The position numbers were made by a program, and so were the translations under genes. Shown here in pieces: positions 7,559 to 15,646 of a DNA stretch of 17,694 nt (the first letter of the stretch is position 1; each line of letters starts with the position of its first letter). Where the stretch lies: NCBI GenBank assembly GCA_032117135.1, contig JAULZV010000042.1, positions 1 to 17,694 on the forward strand, written 5' to 3'. This stretch comes from JAULZV01 sp032117135 (lineage in GTDB: Bacteria > Patescibacteriota > Minisyncoccia > Phycocordibacterales > JAACPR01). The notes beneath the pieces are model-generated. The model saw only the letters and a program-made list of their open reading frames with translations. It was not told the DNA's origin and searched no databases.

Positions 7559-7586
7559 TTACTGAGCTTACAAAAATTGATATGAT
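7558..7586 (+). promoter_or_regulatory. Possible promoter of the serS gene train
   Basis: TTTACT (7558-7563), a 17-base spacer and TATGAT (7581-7586). The start would be near 7593, giving a leader of about 16 bases before the serS ATG at 7609. The -35 overlaps the dprA start codon. It is the only clear promoter I see before the eight-gene train, apart from the candidate before dnaX. Confidence 0.45.
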
Positions 7587-7608
7587 GGCAGGATAAAGAA
7601 ATAATCAT

Positions 7609-8889
7609 ATGCTAGACATTAAATTTATTAGAGAAAATAAGGATATTATCAAAATGGGTGCCACCAAGAAGCATCTTGATTTTGATGTAGACGCACTGAT
7701 TGCTGTCGATGATACGCGACGAGCGCTCTTGGCAACTGTTGAAGAAAAGCGTGCTAAACAAAACGAAGTAGGCCAAAAAATCCCAACTGCAACCCCAGAA
7801 CAAAAACAAACTCTCGTTGCAGAGATGACTCTTCTCAAAGAACAACTACAAATTGAAGAAGAACAACTTCGAGCAGTGATGATTGAGTGGAGAGATCTGA
7901 TGCTCAAAGTTCCTAATGTTCCAGATATGTCAGTTCCTGAGGGGCGAGATGATAGCGAAAATGTTGAAGTGCGCACCTGGGGAGAACTTCCAAATTTTGG
8001 ATTCACACCAAAGAGTCATATTGAACTTATGAAAGATCTCGACCTCGCAGATTTTGAACGGGGAACTAAGATTGCTGGATTTAGAGGATACATCCTCAAA
8101 AATGAAGGTGCGTTGCTTCAGCAAGCAGTTCTAAGTTATACACTCAATGAACTGGTCAAAAAAGGATTTACTCCAATGATTGTCCCTTCACTGGTTCGCA
8201 AAGAAACACTCATGGGAACAGGATATCTTCCACAAGGTGAAGATGATTTGTACAAAACTCAAGACGAAGATTTTCTTGCAGGAACAGGAGAGGTGTCTAC
8301 TATGTCATATTACAGTGATGAGATTCTTGATAAGGCTCAGTTGCCGATCAAATTTATTGCATTCTCAACTTGTTTCAGAAGAGAGGCGGGAAGTCACGGT
8401 AAGCAAACCAAAGGTCTTTATCGTGTGCATGAATTTTTTAAACTCGAGCAAGTTGTATTGTGCGAAGCAAGTCATACCGAATCTGTACGACTTCACGAAG
8501 AACTGACTCAAAATGCCGAAGAAATTTTGCAGGCACTCCAACTTCCTCATCGTGTGGTAGTGAACTGTGGAGGAGATCTTGGACTTGGACAAGTCAAAAA
8601 ATATGATATCGAAGCATGGATTCCTTCTGAACAACGCTATGGCGAGACACATTCATCATCATATTTTCACGATTTTCAAACTCGTCGCCTCAATATCAAA
8701 TACGCTGATATGGATGGCAAAAAACGCCTCGCACACTCACTCAATAATACTGCGATCGCCGTGCCACGTGTTTTGATTCAAATTATCGAAAACAATCAAC
8801 AGGCTGACGGAAGCGTTCTTATTCCTGAAGTTCTCCGACCGTATATGGGTGGCAAGGATCGTATTAGCCCTCGAATAATTAATTCGTAA
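7609..8889 (+). CDS. serS: Serine--tRNA ligase
   Basis: A class II aminoacyl-tRNA synthetase that charges tRNA-Ser and tRNA-Sec. The 426 residues are the usual length. An N-terminal tRNA-binding coiled coil spans about 30-105. The serine-pocket TGE is at 226-228. Motif 2 is FRREAGSHGKQTKGLYR (256-272) and motif 3 spans 377-411 (HSLNNTAIAVPR and the following NNQQADGSVLIPEVLRPYM). In motif 3 the widespread LNGSGLAVGR reads LNNTAIAVPR, a substitution I believe recurs in CPR enzymes. No Shine-Dalgarno at normal spacing. The stop is 1 base before the ftsQ-like ATG, so the two are almost certainly co-transcribed. Confidence 0.98.
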   Translation: MLDIKFIRENKDIIKMGATKKHLDFDVDALIAVDDTRRALLATVEEKRAKQNEVGQKIPTATPEQKQTLVAEMTLLKEQLQIEEEQLRAVMIEWRDLMLKVPNVPDMSVPEGRDDSENVEVRTWGELPNFGFTPKSHIELMKDLDLADFERGTKIAGFRGYILKNEGALLQQAVLSYTLNELVKKGFTPMIVPSLVRKETLMGTGYLPQGEDDLYKTQDEDFLAGTGEVSTMSYYSDEILDKAQLPIKFIAFSTCFRREAGSHGKQTKGLYRVHEFFKLEQVVLCEASHTESVRLHEELTQNAEEILQALQLPHRVVVNCGGDLGLGQVKKYDIEAWIPSEQRYGETHSSSYFHDFQTRRLNIKYADMDGKKRLAHSLNNTAIAVPRVLIQIIENNQQADGSVLIPEVLRPYMGGKDRISPRIINS

Positions 8890-8890
8890 G

Positions 8891-9718
8891 ATGGCGAGTC
8901 AACGTTATATTTCCGACACGCTGAAACAAAAGAAAAACAAAGTCAAAAAAATAAAAATAATTATTTTTATCGTATGCATAGCTCTCCTTGCATACGGTCT
9001 CATTACTCTGACACGACTAGAGAAATTTCAAATTACTACTACAACTTTGATAGGTAATTCTTTTGTCAGCAATGAATATATCCAAGACAGAGTAGATCAA
9101 ATTCTGGATTCTTCCTATCTTTATGTGATTCCTAAAAGTAATATCTTTTTGTTTCCTAAAGGTGAACTAATATCCAAGCTTCGCGAAAACCCGGCACTGG
9201 TGGATATCTCAGTGAACAAAGATTTTTTTAATACACTCACAATAGATATTGTTGAGCAAGAAAAAGAAGCGATTTATTGTACTTCTGTCGAGAATCAAGA
9301 ATGTTATTTTCTCAATGGTGATGGGTATATATATTCTAATATTCCAATTCCGGCCACACTCGAAAATGAAATAGTCATGTATCGTGAAGGAGAACAACGA
9401 GCCGTCAAAGAATTTTTTACAGAGAGTGAACTGTACAATACTATGATGGCTTTTATTAAATCATCAGCTCGACAAGGAATTACAATCAAAAGCGTGTTTC
9501 TTAAATCGGACGGTGTAATTGAATTTATGACCGAAAGTCAAACACGAATAATTACATCTCGATATGACGATTTTGAAAAAGGTTTCTCTAATTTGATTGC
9601 ACTTTTTGATAAAGAAATTTTACGCATAGAAGATATATCTAGCATTGAATATTTTGATCTACGTTTTGGGAATAAAGTGTACTACAAAAATAAAACAACT
9701 GATATACTAGAAGAATGA
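8891..9718 (+). CDS. ftsQ: FtsQ/DivIB-like division protein
   Basis: A 275-residue bitopic membrane protein with the FtsQ layout: a basic cytoplasmic tail (1-21), one transmembrane helix (about 22-41), a POTRA-like domain (about 47-121, with the FQITTTTLIGNSFVS opening), and an extracytoplasmic beta domain ending IEYFDLRFGNKVYYK (252-266), close to the IDLRF(G)NRVYYK end of FtsQ/DivIB. FtsQ links FtsB/FtsL to the divisome and restrains septal peptidoglycan synthesis. CYFLNGDGYIY (138-148) corresponds to the common 'lD.dG.v' segment. It overlaps the next gene by ATGA (9715-9718), implying translational coupling. No ftsA, ftsZ or mur gene is in the window, so the FtsQ role rests on fold and C-terminal motif alone. 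Confidence 0.75.
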   Translation: MASQRYISDTLKQKKNKVKKIKIIIFIVCIALLAYGLITLTRLEKFQITTTTLIGNSFVSNEYIQDRVDQILDSSYLYVIPKSNIFLFPKGELISKLRENPALVDISVNKDFFNTLTIDIVEQEKEAIYCTSVENQECYFLNGDGYIYSNIPIPATLENEIVMYREGEQRAVKEFFTESELYNTMMAFIKSSARQGITIKSVFLKSDGVIEFMTESQTRIITSRYDDFEKGFSNLIALFDKEILRIEDISSIEYFDLRFGNKVYYKNKTTDILEE

Positions 9719-10116
9719 ATTTTCTCGCAGTATTGCCATATTATATATACTGGCACTATGCTCAGGGTCTTATCCAATTAGCGCGTAATATAGGGGGTTT
9801 TTTGTTATTTGAACTACATTTTTTCTCTATCGGATCACTTCTGAAGACTTTCTTTTCTCCTTTTCAACGATTGACTGAGAATTACTCAAAACATTCATTT
9901 GATGTCGAAGCGTTTCTCTCTGTTTTAATTGTAAACATTATTATGCGAGTAGTGGGTATGTGTGTAAGAACGGTACTTCTCGTAATTGCAGGTATTACAC
10001 TCATAATTTCAATAATCCTGGGAGGACTATTTCTTGTGCTGTGGCTTATTATCCCACTTCTCCTATTGTTTGGAGTTTTTAGTGCGCTTGTTACATTTTC
10101 AAAATATTATCTATGA
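9715..10116 (+). CDS. Small multi-pass membrane protein, function unknown
   Basis: A 133-residue protein of unknown function. The N-terminal half (1-52) is aromatic and amphipathic, with HFFSIGSLLKTFFSPFQR at 35-52, a segment I associate with a family found in CPR genomes. The C-terminal half has two or three hydrophobic helices (about 66-80, 84-104 and 105-126). Its ATG overlaps the ftsQ-like stop, and its TGA overlaps the ATG of the Clp-family ATPase (10113-10116), so the three are likely made at coupled levels. An inferred role is as membrane partner or anchor of the neighbouring ATPase. I recognise no enzyme motif. Confidence 0.8.
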   Translation: MNFLAVLPYYIYWHYAQGLIQLARNIGGFLLFELHFFSIGSLLKTFFSPFQRLTENYSKHSFDVEAFLSVLIVNIIMRVVGMCVRTVLLVIAGITLIISIILGGLFLVLWLIIPLLLLFGVFSALVTFSKYYL

Positions 10117-12518
10117 ATTACTCACAACTTACAGCACAAACAAAAAAAGTATATCCGGCGATTTTGCTTGATCGAATTGTTTCATATCAATCACGCAAAA
10201 AAATCCGTAGAAATGCTTTTGCGTTAGCCATACTCTTGCTCATAACTTTAGCGTTCGCTTCGCCACTTGTTCCTCAGTTTGTAGTATTATTTCAAACTTC
10301 AGTTGTGGCACTTTTGTGTTTGTATGTATGGATGCATCTTCTTGAAGCAATGTACCGATCTTACTTCTTTAAGGAAACTTTGATAGATATTCGAGTACTC
10401 AAAATTTTGAGTACTCTTAAAAAGAAACAAGATTTGACATCGATATTTTTGAATCACGAAATGGGGCAGTATACGATGTTTCGTCTCGGATTTTCTCCTG
10501 ATGATATTGTGCAGTTTTTGAATTCAAAAAAAGATATCGTCACAATATCTGAATTTGAAATAATTGAAAATGATGACGACAAAGTTTCGTTTGCTGAATT
10601 TGGATTTTCACTTCTACATTTTGATTCTGATTTGGCTCACGAATTAAAAACACGTGGAATACAAGCAAGTGATTTTAAAGAGACACTCGAATGGGTGGCT
10701 CGTATGGACAAAAAAGTTCGCGATAGAGAACGATGGTGGACAAGAGATCGTTTACTGAGAATCCCGAGTATTGGCAAAAATCTTGCTTTTGGTCAGGTCT
10801 ATGATCTTGAGCGCTTTGCGCATTCGATTACGGCTGATCCATCTTTTATTCAATTAGGTGAAAAATGGAGAATGCACGAATCAAGTGTAAATAAAATGGA
10901 AACTGTATTGTCAAAACAAGTGGGGGGTAATATTTTACTCACTTCAAAAGATCCACATGTGGCTTTTGATGCTGTTGCATCCCTCGGGAAAGAAATTGTT
11001 CGAGGAACCGTCCTGCCTGCAGTTGAAGGTAAACGTATCTATGTGCTTGATGCGAATTTGTTGCTTTCAACATTCGAAAACGGTACTGAATTTGAATCAA
11101 TGTTGAATCGGATTTTGTTACAGGCAGATCGAGCTGGTAATGTGATTATTGTCATTCCTGATTTTTCTGATTTTGTCGAAAATTCTCATGCACTCAATAT
11201 TGATATAAAAGATCTCTTGTCTCAGATATTGAGATCATCCAATTTGCATATTATTGCAACTTCAACCGATCGGTCATATCACGAAGTCCTTGAGACTGAT
11301 ATTGGACTGATGTCACATTTTGAAAAAATAAAATTAGCTGAGTTTGATGAATTTCAAACTATTAACCTACTCGAAAACGAAGTGCTGTATCTTGAATCAT
11401 CTGAGCGTGTATTTTTTACATACCCTGCAATCAAAGCAATCGTCGACAGTGCTGATCGTTATTTTGCAGATTCGCCACTTCTTGATAAGTGTCTCGACAT
11501 CATGTCTGAAGTTGTTTCGTCAGTCAAAAAAGAAAATAAATCTTTGATTACTCAAGAGAGAGTTGAAGAATTAGTGAGTTCAAAAACAGGTATTTCACTT
11601 GGCAAAATAACACGAGAAGAATCCTCAAAGCTCCTCCATTTGAAAGAAGAAATGAAAAAAAGAGTTATTGGGCAAGATGAAGCGATTGAGACAATCGCAG
11701 ATGCAATGCTTCGTGCACGAGCGGGACTTGCAGATCCTAAGCGACCACTTGGATCATTCTTGTTTGTTGGACAAACAGGCGTAGGCAAAACCGAGACCGC
11801 CAAAACTCTCGCGCATCTCTTTTTTGGTGATGAAGAGTATATGCTTCGAAGCGACATGAGTGAATATTCTGACATGAAAGCACTTTCGCGAATGATTGGT
11901 ACTGTTGATACACCTGGAGTGTTTGCATCTAAAGTTCGCGAAAAAGCACATGGAGTTTTGCTTCTTGATGAACTCGAAAAAGCTTCCTCTCAGGTGCATG
12001 ATCTGCTACTACAAATACTTGATGAAGGATATTTTACCGATGCTCGAGGTGACAAGGTAGGGATGCGAAATTTTATTATAATTGCAACATCTAATGCGGG
12101 CAGTGAGTTGATTCATCGACAAGATCCTGCCCACCCAGTGACCAAGAGTCAAATTACTGATCACATCATACTCAAAAAAATATTCAGAACCGAACTTTTG
12201 AATCGGTTTGATGATGTCGTTTTGTTCAAGTCTTTGGAGTCAAAGCAATTGGGTCCTATTGCACATGTCATGATTCAAAAACTAGCCGATCGATTGGATC
12301 AACGAGGAATTACTTTGAAAGAAACACCGGAGCTTGTAACCTACCTTATACAGAAAGGAAATGATCCTCGATATGGAGCACGAGAGATGAACCGTATCAT
12401 TCTCAAAGAATTAGAATCCAAAATTGCTCAATCTCTGGTCTTGGGAGATCTCTTTGAAGGTGATACAATTGCCTTTACAAACAACCACGGAGTATTAGAA
12501 ATTCAAAAATATTCGTAA
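10113..12518 (+). CDS. Membrane-anchored Clp-family AAA+ ATPase with degenerate first ATPase domain
   Basis: An 801-residue protein built like ClpA/ClpB/ClpC but altered. Two hydrophobic helices (about 34-54 and 56-76) should anchor it in the membrane. Residues about 95-200 form a region in place of the Clp N-domain that I do not recognise. The first AAA+ domain (about 225-470) is traceable by GKRIYVLDANLLLSTFENG (306-324), but its Walker A reads TSKDPHVA (277-284), its Walker B reads VIIVIPDF (344-351), and its Arg-finger position reads SHFEK. The second domain is complete: GQTGVGKT (553-560), VLLLDELEKA (615-624), sensor-1 IATSN (657-661), LLNRF (695-699) and sensor-2 GARE (755-758). Two family features are missing. 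The GYVGYEEGG pore loop is replaced by a segment about six residues shorter (IGTVDTPGVF, 595-604), and no IGF/VGF-like ClpP-docking tripeptide lies at 662-688. It may remodel envelope proteins rather than feed ClpP. Confidence 0.88.
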   Translation: MNYSQLTAQTKKVYPAILLDRIVSYQSRKKIRRNAFALAILLLITLAFASPLVPQFVVLFQTSVVALLCLYVWMHLLEAMYRSYFFKETLIDIRVLKILSTLKKKQDLTSIFLNHEMGQYTMFRLGFSPDDIVQFLNSKKDIVTISEFEIIENDDDKVSFAEFGFSLLHFDSDLAHELKTRGIQASDFKETLEWVARMDKKVRDRERWWTRDRLLRIPSIGKNLAFGQVYDLERFAHSITADPSFIQLGEKWRMHESSVNKMETVLSKQVGGNILLTSKDPHVAFDAVASLGKEIVRGTVLPAVEGKRIYVLDANLLLSTFENGTEFESMLNRILLQADRAGNVIIVIPDFSDFVENSHALNIDIKDLLSQILRSSNLHIIATSTDRSYHEVLETDIGLMSHFEKIKLAEFDEFQTINLLENEVLYLESSERVFFTYPAIKAIVDSADRYFADSPLLDKCLDIMSEVVSSVKKENKSLITQERVEELVSSKTGISLGKITREESSKLLHLKEEMKKRVIGQDEAIETIADAMLRARAGLADPKRPLGSFLFVGQTGVGKTETAKTLAHLFFGDEEYMLRSDMSEYSDMKALSRMIGTVDTPGVFASKVREKAHGVLLLDELEKASSQVHDLLLQILDEGYFTDARGDKVGMRNFIIIATSNAGSELIHRQDPAHPVTKSQITDHIILKKIFRTELLNRFDDVVLFKSLESKQLGPIAHVMIQKLADRLDQRGITLKETPELVTYLIQKGNDPRYGAREMNRIILKELESKIAQSLVLGDLFEGDTIAFTNNHGVLEIQKYS

Positions 12519-12524
12519 AGCAAC

Positions 12525-13517
12525 ATGAAAAAAATAATTACTTCATTTATTGCACTCACTGCAATTGCAACTGGACTTGCGGTGGGACATGGTACAGTTC
12601 GTCTTACTTCGGTGGCGTATGGGTCTGCAGTCGCATATGTATCAGAAATAAAAACAAATCTTGCGATTACAAAACCGCTCTCATTAGGAGGTCAGGATGC
12701 ATCGGATACGTATGTGCCGATCGAACACGAATCTCCATCTGAAACACCTGCAACATCTCGTGGTGTGTATCTGATTGCTCAATCAGCTCAACTTCCTGCT
12801 ATATCATCTGAGAGTTTTATTGTTGCTGATGTTGAGACGGGTAAAGTTTTGGCATCTAAAGATATTAATGAACAACGATCAATCGCGTCTATTACTAAAT
12901 TAATGACTTCACTTGTAGCGGAAGATATGCTTGGACTTGATCATAAAACAGTTGTTACTCAAAGAGCTGTAGATACATATGGAACACAAGGAGATATTCA
13001 AAAAGACGAAACATATCTTGTTTCTGAGCTTCTGCACGCAGTATTGTTAGAATCTAGTAATGATGCTGCTGAAGTGTTGGCACTTGCTGATAACAGATCT
13101 GCTTTTATCAAAACAATGAATGATAAAGCGGCTTCGCTTGGTCTTATTAATACAGAGTATGATGATGCAAGTGGCTTATCACAATATAATGTTTCAACTG
13201 TGGCAGACCTATTTAAATTGACACAGTATATCTATAATGATCACAGTTATATTTTTGATATTACAACCAAACAAGTATTAGAAATTGGAGACAAGACATG
13301 GCGTAACAATTCACGTTTTAGAAATGATCCTGCGTATGTAGGTGGCAAAAATGGATATACAGATGCTGCACGCAAAACACAAATTGCATTATTTGAACAT
13401 GATTTTGAAGGACAGACTCGAACACTTGCATATATTGTTCTGGGAAGTGACGATGTTGGTGTTGACATTAACATGCTTCGTGGATATATTCGTAAAAATG
13501 TGAAGTTTTCTCAGTAG
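12525..13517 (+). CDS. D-alanyl-D-alanine carboxypeptidase (peptidase S11, PBP5-like)
   Basis: A penicillin-binding-type serine enzyme that trims the terminal D-Ala from peptidoglycan pentapeptides outside the membrane. The 330 residues begin with a signal or anchor helix (about 4-20) and a flexible linker (about 45-95). The catalytic domain follows with S122-I-T-K125 (SxxK), S177-S-N179 (SxN), and K275-N-G277 in GGKNGYTD at the KTG position, where Thr is replaced by Asn. It lacks the C-terminal beta domain of E. coli PBP5. It starts 6 bases after the ATPase stop and ends 2 bases before dus. Its product, a tetrapeptide stem, is the donor used by L,D-transpeptidases, one of which lies in the same gene train. 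The C-terminal half of that enzyme resembles this protein. Confidence 0.92.
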   Translation: MKKIITSFIALTAIATGLAVGHGTVRLTSVAYGSAVAYVSEIKTNLAITKPLSLGGQDASDTYVPIEHESPSETPATSRGVYLIAQSAQLPAISSESFIVADVETGKVLASKDINEQRSIASITKLMTSLVAEDMLGLDHKTVVTQRAVDTYGTQGDIQKDETYLVSELLHAVLLESSNDAAEVLALADNRSAFIKTMNDKAASLGLINTEYDDASGLSQYNVSTVADLFKLTQYIYNDHSYIFDITTKQVLEIGDKTWRNNSRFRNDPAYVGGKNGYTDAARKTQIALFEHDFEGQTRTLAYIVLGSDDVGVDINMLRGYIRKNVKFSQ

Positions 13518-13519
13518 AT

Positions 13520-14578
13520 ATGAATTTTATTACCTCATTTTTTAAAAAAAAGAATACGAATCTTGGATTTTGGGGAACACTCAAAAAACCAATTATTGTA
13601 CTCGCGCCAATGGCGGATGTAACGGATGTATCCTTTAGGCAAATGTTTGCCAAGTATGGCCGACCTGATGTGATGTGGACCGAATTCGTTTCGGCTGATG
13701 GGTTATGTTTGGCACCCAACACTAATTCTGATGCACGAGGACTAACGCCTCATGACAAATTATGGAAGGACTTGTTGTATTTTGAAAATGAACGACCGAT
13801 CGTGGCACAACTTTTTTCGGGTAATCCAAAGTATATGGAGCAAGCTTCGTACGAAGTGACCAAGGCAGGATTTGATGGGATAGATATTAATATGGGATGT
13901 CCAGACAAGGCGATTCAGCGCCAAAACGCAGGAGCATTTTTGATCAAAGATCCCAAAAGAGCAAAACAAATTATTGGTGCGGTACAAAAGGGGATTGCAC
14001 GTGCTTCAAAAGAAATGCAAAAAGATCCAATACCAGTATCAGTCAAGACTCGACTTGGATTTAATGAAGACTCGATGGAACAATGGGTAACGCATATTCT
14101 CAAAGCTCAGCCTGCAGTGCTGACCTTACATGCTCGAACTCGTAAAGAAATGTCCAAGGTACCAGCTCATTGGAATCGGATCAAAGATGCAGTTGCGCTC
14201 CGAGATTCTCTTTCGTCCCAAACACTTATTTTTGGAAATGGAGATGTAATCGATCTTGAAGATGCATACGCCAAAGCTGAAATGACTGGATGTGACGGTA
14301 TTATGATTGGTCGAGGAATATTTGGTAATCCATGGGTTTTTAATCGAGAACTAGAAGGAGGCAAACATATTACACTCGAGCAAAAACTTTCTGCTCTGGT
14401 TGAACATACTTTTTTGTTTGAGACACATCTGCCTCACAAAAATTTTGCCCTGATGAAAAAACACTACAAAGCATATGTGAATGGGTTTGATAATGCAGGA
14501 GCTTTGCGAGCTAAACTTATGGAAGCTAAGAATGGGCAAGAGGTTGCGCATATTGTAGAAGAGTTTTTGGGGAAATAG
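13520..14578 (+). CDS. dus: tRNA-dihydrouridine synthase (Dus family)
   Basis: A flavin enzyme that reduces specific uridines in the tRNA D-loop using NADPH. The 352-residue TIM barrel shows the FMN-binding APMADVTD (29-36), the DINMGCPDK catalytic segment (122-130) with the proton-donating Cys127, VSVKTRLGF in the barrel core, LHARTRKE, GNGDV, and the phosphate-binding GCDGIMIGRGIFGNPW near the end of the barrel, then a short helical tRNA-binding tail. About 20 extra N-terminal residues (FITSFFKKKNTNLGFWG) precede the barrel. The start is 2 bases after the upstream stop. Which Dus subfamily it belongs to (and so which uridine) is not clear from motifs. Confidence 0.95.
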   Translation: MNFITSFFKKKNTNLGFWGTLKKPIIVLAPMADVTDVSFRQMFAKYGRPDVMWTEFVSADGLCLAPNTNSDARGLTPHDKLWKDLLYFENERPIVAQLFSGNPKYMEQASYEVTKAGFDGIDINMGCPDKAIQRQNAGAFLIKDPKRAKQIIGAVQKGIARASKEMQKDPIPVSVKTRLGFNEDSMEQWVTHILKAQPAVLTLHARTRKEMSKVPAHWNRIKDAVALRDSLSSQTLIFGNGDVIDLEDAYAKAEMTGCDGIMIGRGIFGNPWVFNRELEGGKHITLEQKLSALVEHTFLFETHLPHKNFALMKKHYKAYVNGFDNAGALRAKLMEAKNGQEVAHIVEEFLGK

Positions 14579-14595
14579 CAAGATATTGATATACT
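14567..14595 (+). promoter_or_regulatory. Possible internal promoter for dnaX
   Basis: TTGGGG (14567-14572), a 17-base spacer and TATACT (14590-14595) in the largest gap of the gene train (23 bases). The -35 lies inside the end of dus. The predicted start is at about 14602, the A of the dnaX ATG, so dnaX may have a leaderless transcript as well as read-through from upstream. Confidence 0.4.
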
Positions 14596-14601
14596 AGGGA
14601 T

Positions 14602-15633
14602 ATGTCACAACATATGACCCTTTATACTAAATATCGACCACATGCCTTTAAGGATGTGTTAGGTCAAGAACACGTCACGGATGTTCTCAAAGAGTCTATT
14701 GCGCTTGGTAATCTTGCGCATGCCTATTTGTTTTTTGGATCTCGCGGGACGGGGAAGACATCGGTAGCCAGGATCGTGGCCCGCGAGATTGGAACTCACG
14801 AAGATGACTTGTACGAGATTGACGCTGCATCCAATACAAGTGTTGATGATATTCGATCCCTCAACGAAGGTGTGCATGTTTTGCCATTCAAATCCAAATA
14901 CAAGGTGTATATTTTGGACGAAGTACACATGCTCTCCAAGTCTGCCTTTAACGCACTTCTCAAAACACTCGAAGAACCACCAAGCCATGTGATATTTGTA
15001 TTGGCAACAACCGAGATGCACAAAGTGCCCGACACCGTTATCTCTCGCTGTGAGGTATATACCTTCAAAAAACCAACTCAAACTCTTCTCAAAGATATGG
15101 TGCTCAAAACTGCCAAAGCTGAAGGGGTGACACTCGAACCTTCAGCGGCCGATCTAATTGCACTTTTGGGAGATGGGTCATTTAGAGATACTCATGGCAT
15201 GCTTCAAAAAGTTATCCATGCCTCAAGCGATTCAAAAATTACAGTTGAAGAAGTCGAAAAAGTAACCGGAGCACCCAAAGCTCAACTCGTTAATGGTGTC
15301 ATCGAAGCCATTGCTCAAAACAATATCGAGAAGGGACTTGATGCAATTGCTCAGGCAACCAATCAAAATATTGATATGGCAATTTTTACCTCAATGATAT
15401 TGTCCAAAGTGAGAGCTATTTTGCTTGTGAAGTACTCATCTTCGGCGCGAGCTCATCTAGAGGAGTCTATGACTCAAAGTGATGCTGAGTTCGTACGTGC
15501 ATTAGCAGACCAGACAGACTCACCACTCTCGTCCAAAACGCTCATCAAACTGCTTGATGCTTATACTATGATCGGCAAGTCATATGCACCCCATGTCCCG
15601 CTTGAGATTGCTTTATTTGAATTATTGAAATAA
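14602..15633 (+). CDS. dnaX: DNA polymerase III clamp-loader subunit (DnaX, gamma-type)
   Basis: The AAA+ ATPase that loads the beta sliding clamp. It opens MTLYTKYRPHAFKDVLGQEH (5-24) and has Walker A GSRGTGKT (46-53), EIDAASN (72-78), Walker B YILDEVH (103-109), LLKTLEEPP (119-127), sensor-1 LATTE, and the SRC Arg-finger motif (148-150). At 343 residues it resembles a gamma-only form with AAA+ domains and collar (about 225-343) but no tau extension. The four-cysteine zinc module that normally lies between Walker A and EIDAASN is missing: only about 18 residues (SVARIVAREIGTHEDDLY) join them, with no Cys. ATG 14602 is taken; ATG 14614 (M5) is an alternative. It ends 13 bases before the L,D-transpeptidase gene. 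Confidence 0.96.
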   Translation: MSQHMTLYTKYRPHAFKDVLGQEHVTDVLKESIALGNLAHAYLFFGSRGTGKTSVARIVAREIGTHEDDLYEIDAASNTSVDDIRSLNEGVHVLPFKSKYKVYILDEVHMLSKSAFNALLKTLEEPPSHVIFVLATTEMHKVPDTVISRCEVYTFKKPTQTLLKDMVLKTAKAEGVTLEPSAADLIALLGDGSFRDTHGMLQKVIHASSDSKITVEEVEKVTGAPKAQLVNGVIEAIAQNNIEKGLDAIAQATNQNIDMAIFTSMILSKVRAILLVKYSSSARAHLEESMTQSDAEFVRALADQTDSPLSSKTLIKLLDAYTMIGKSYAPHVPLEIALFELLK

Positions 15634-15646
15634 ACTACGCCGACCA

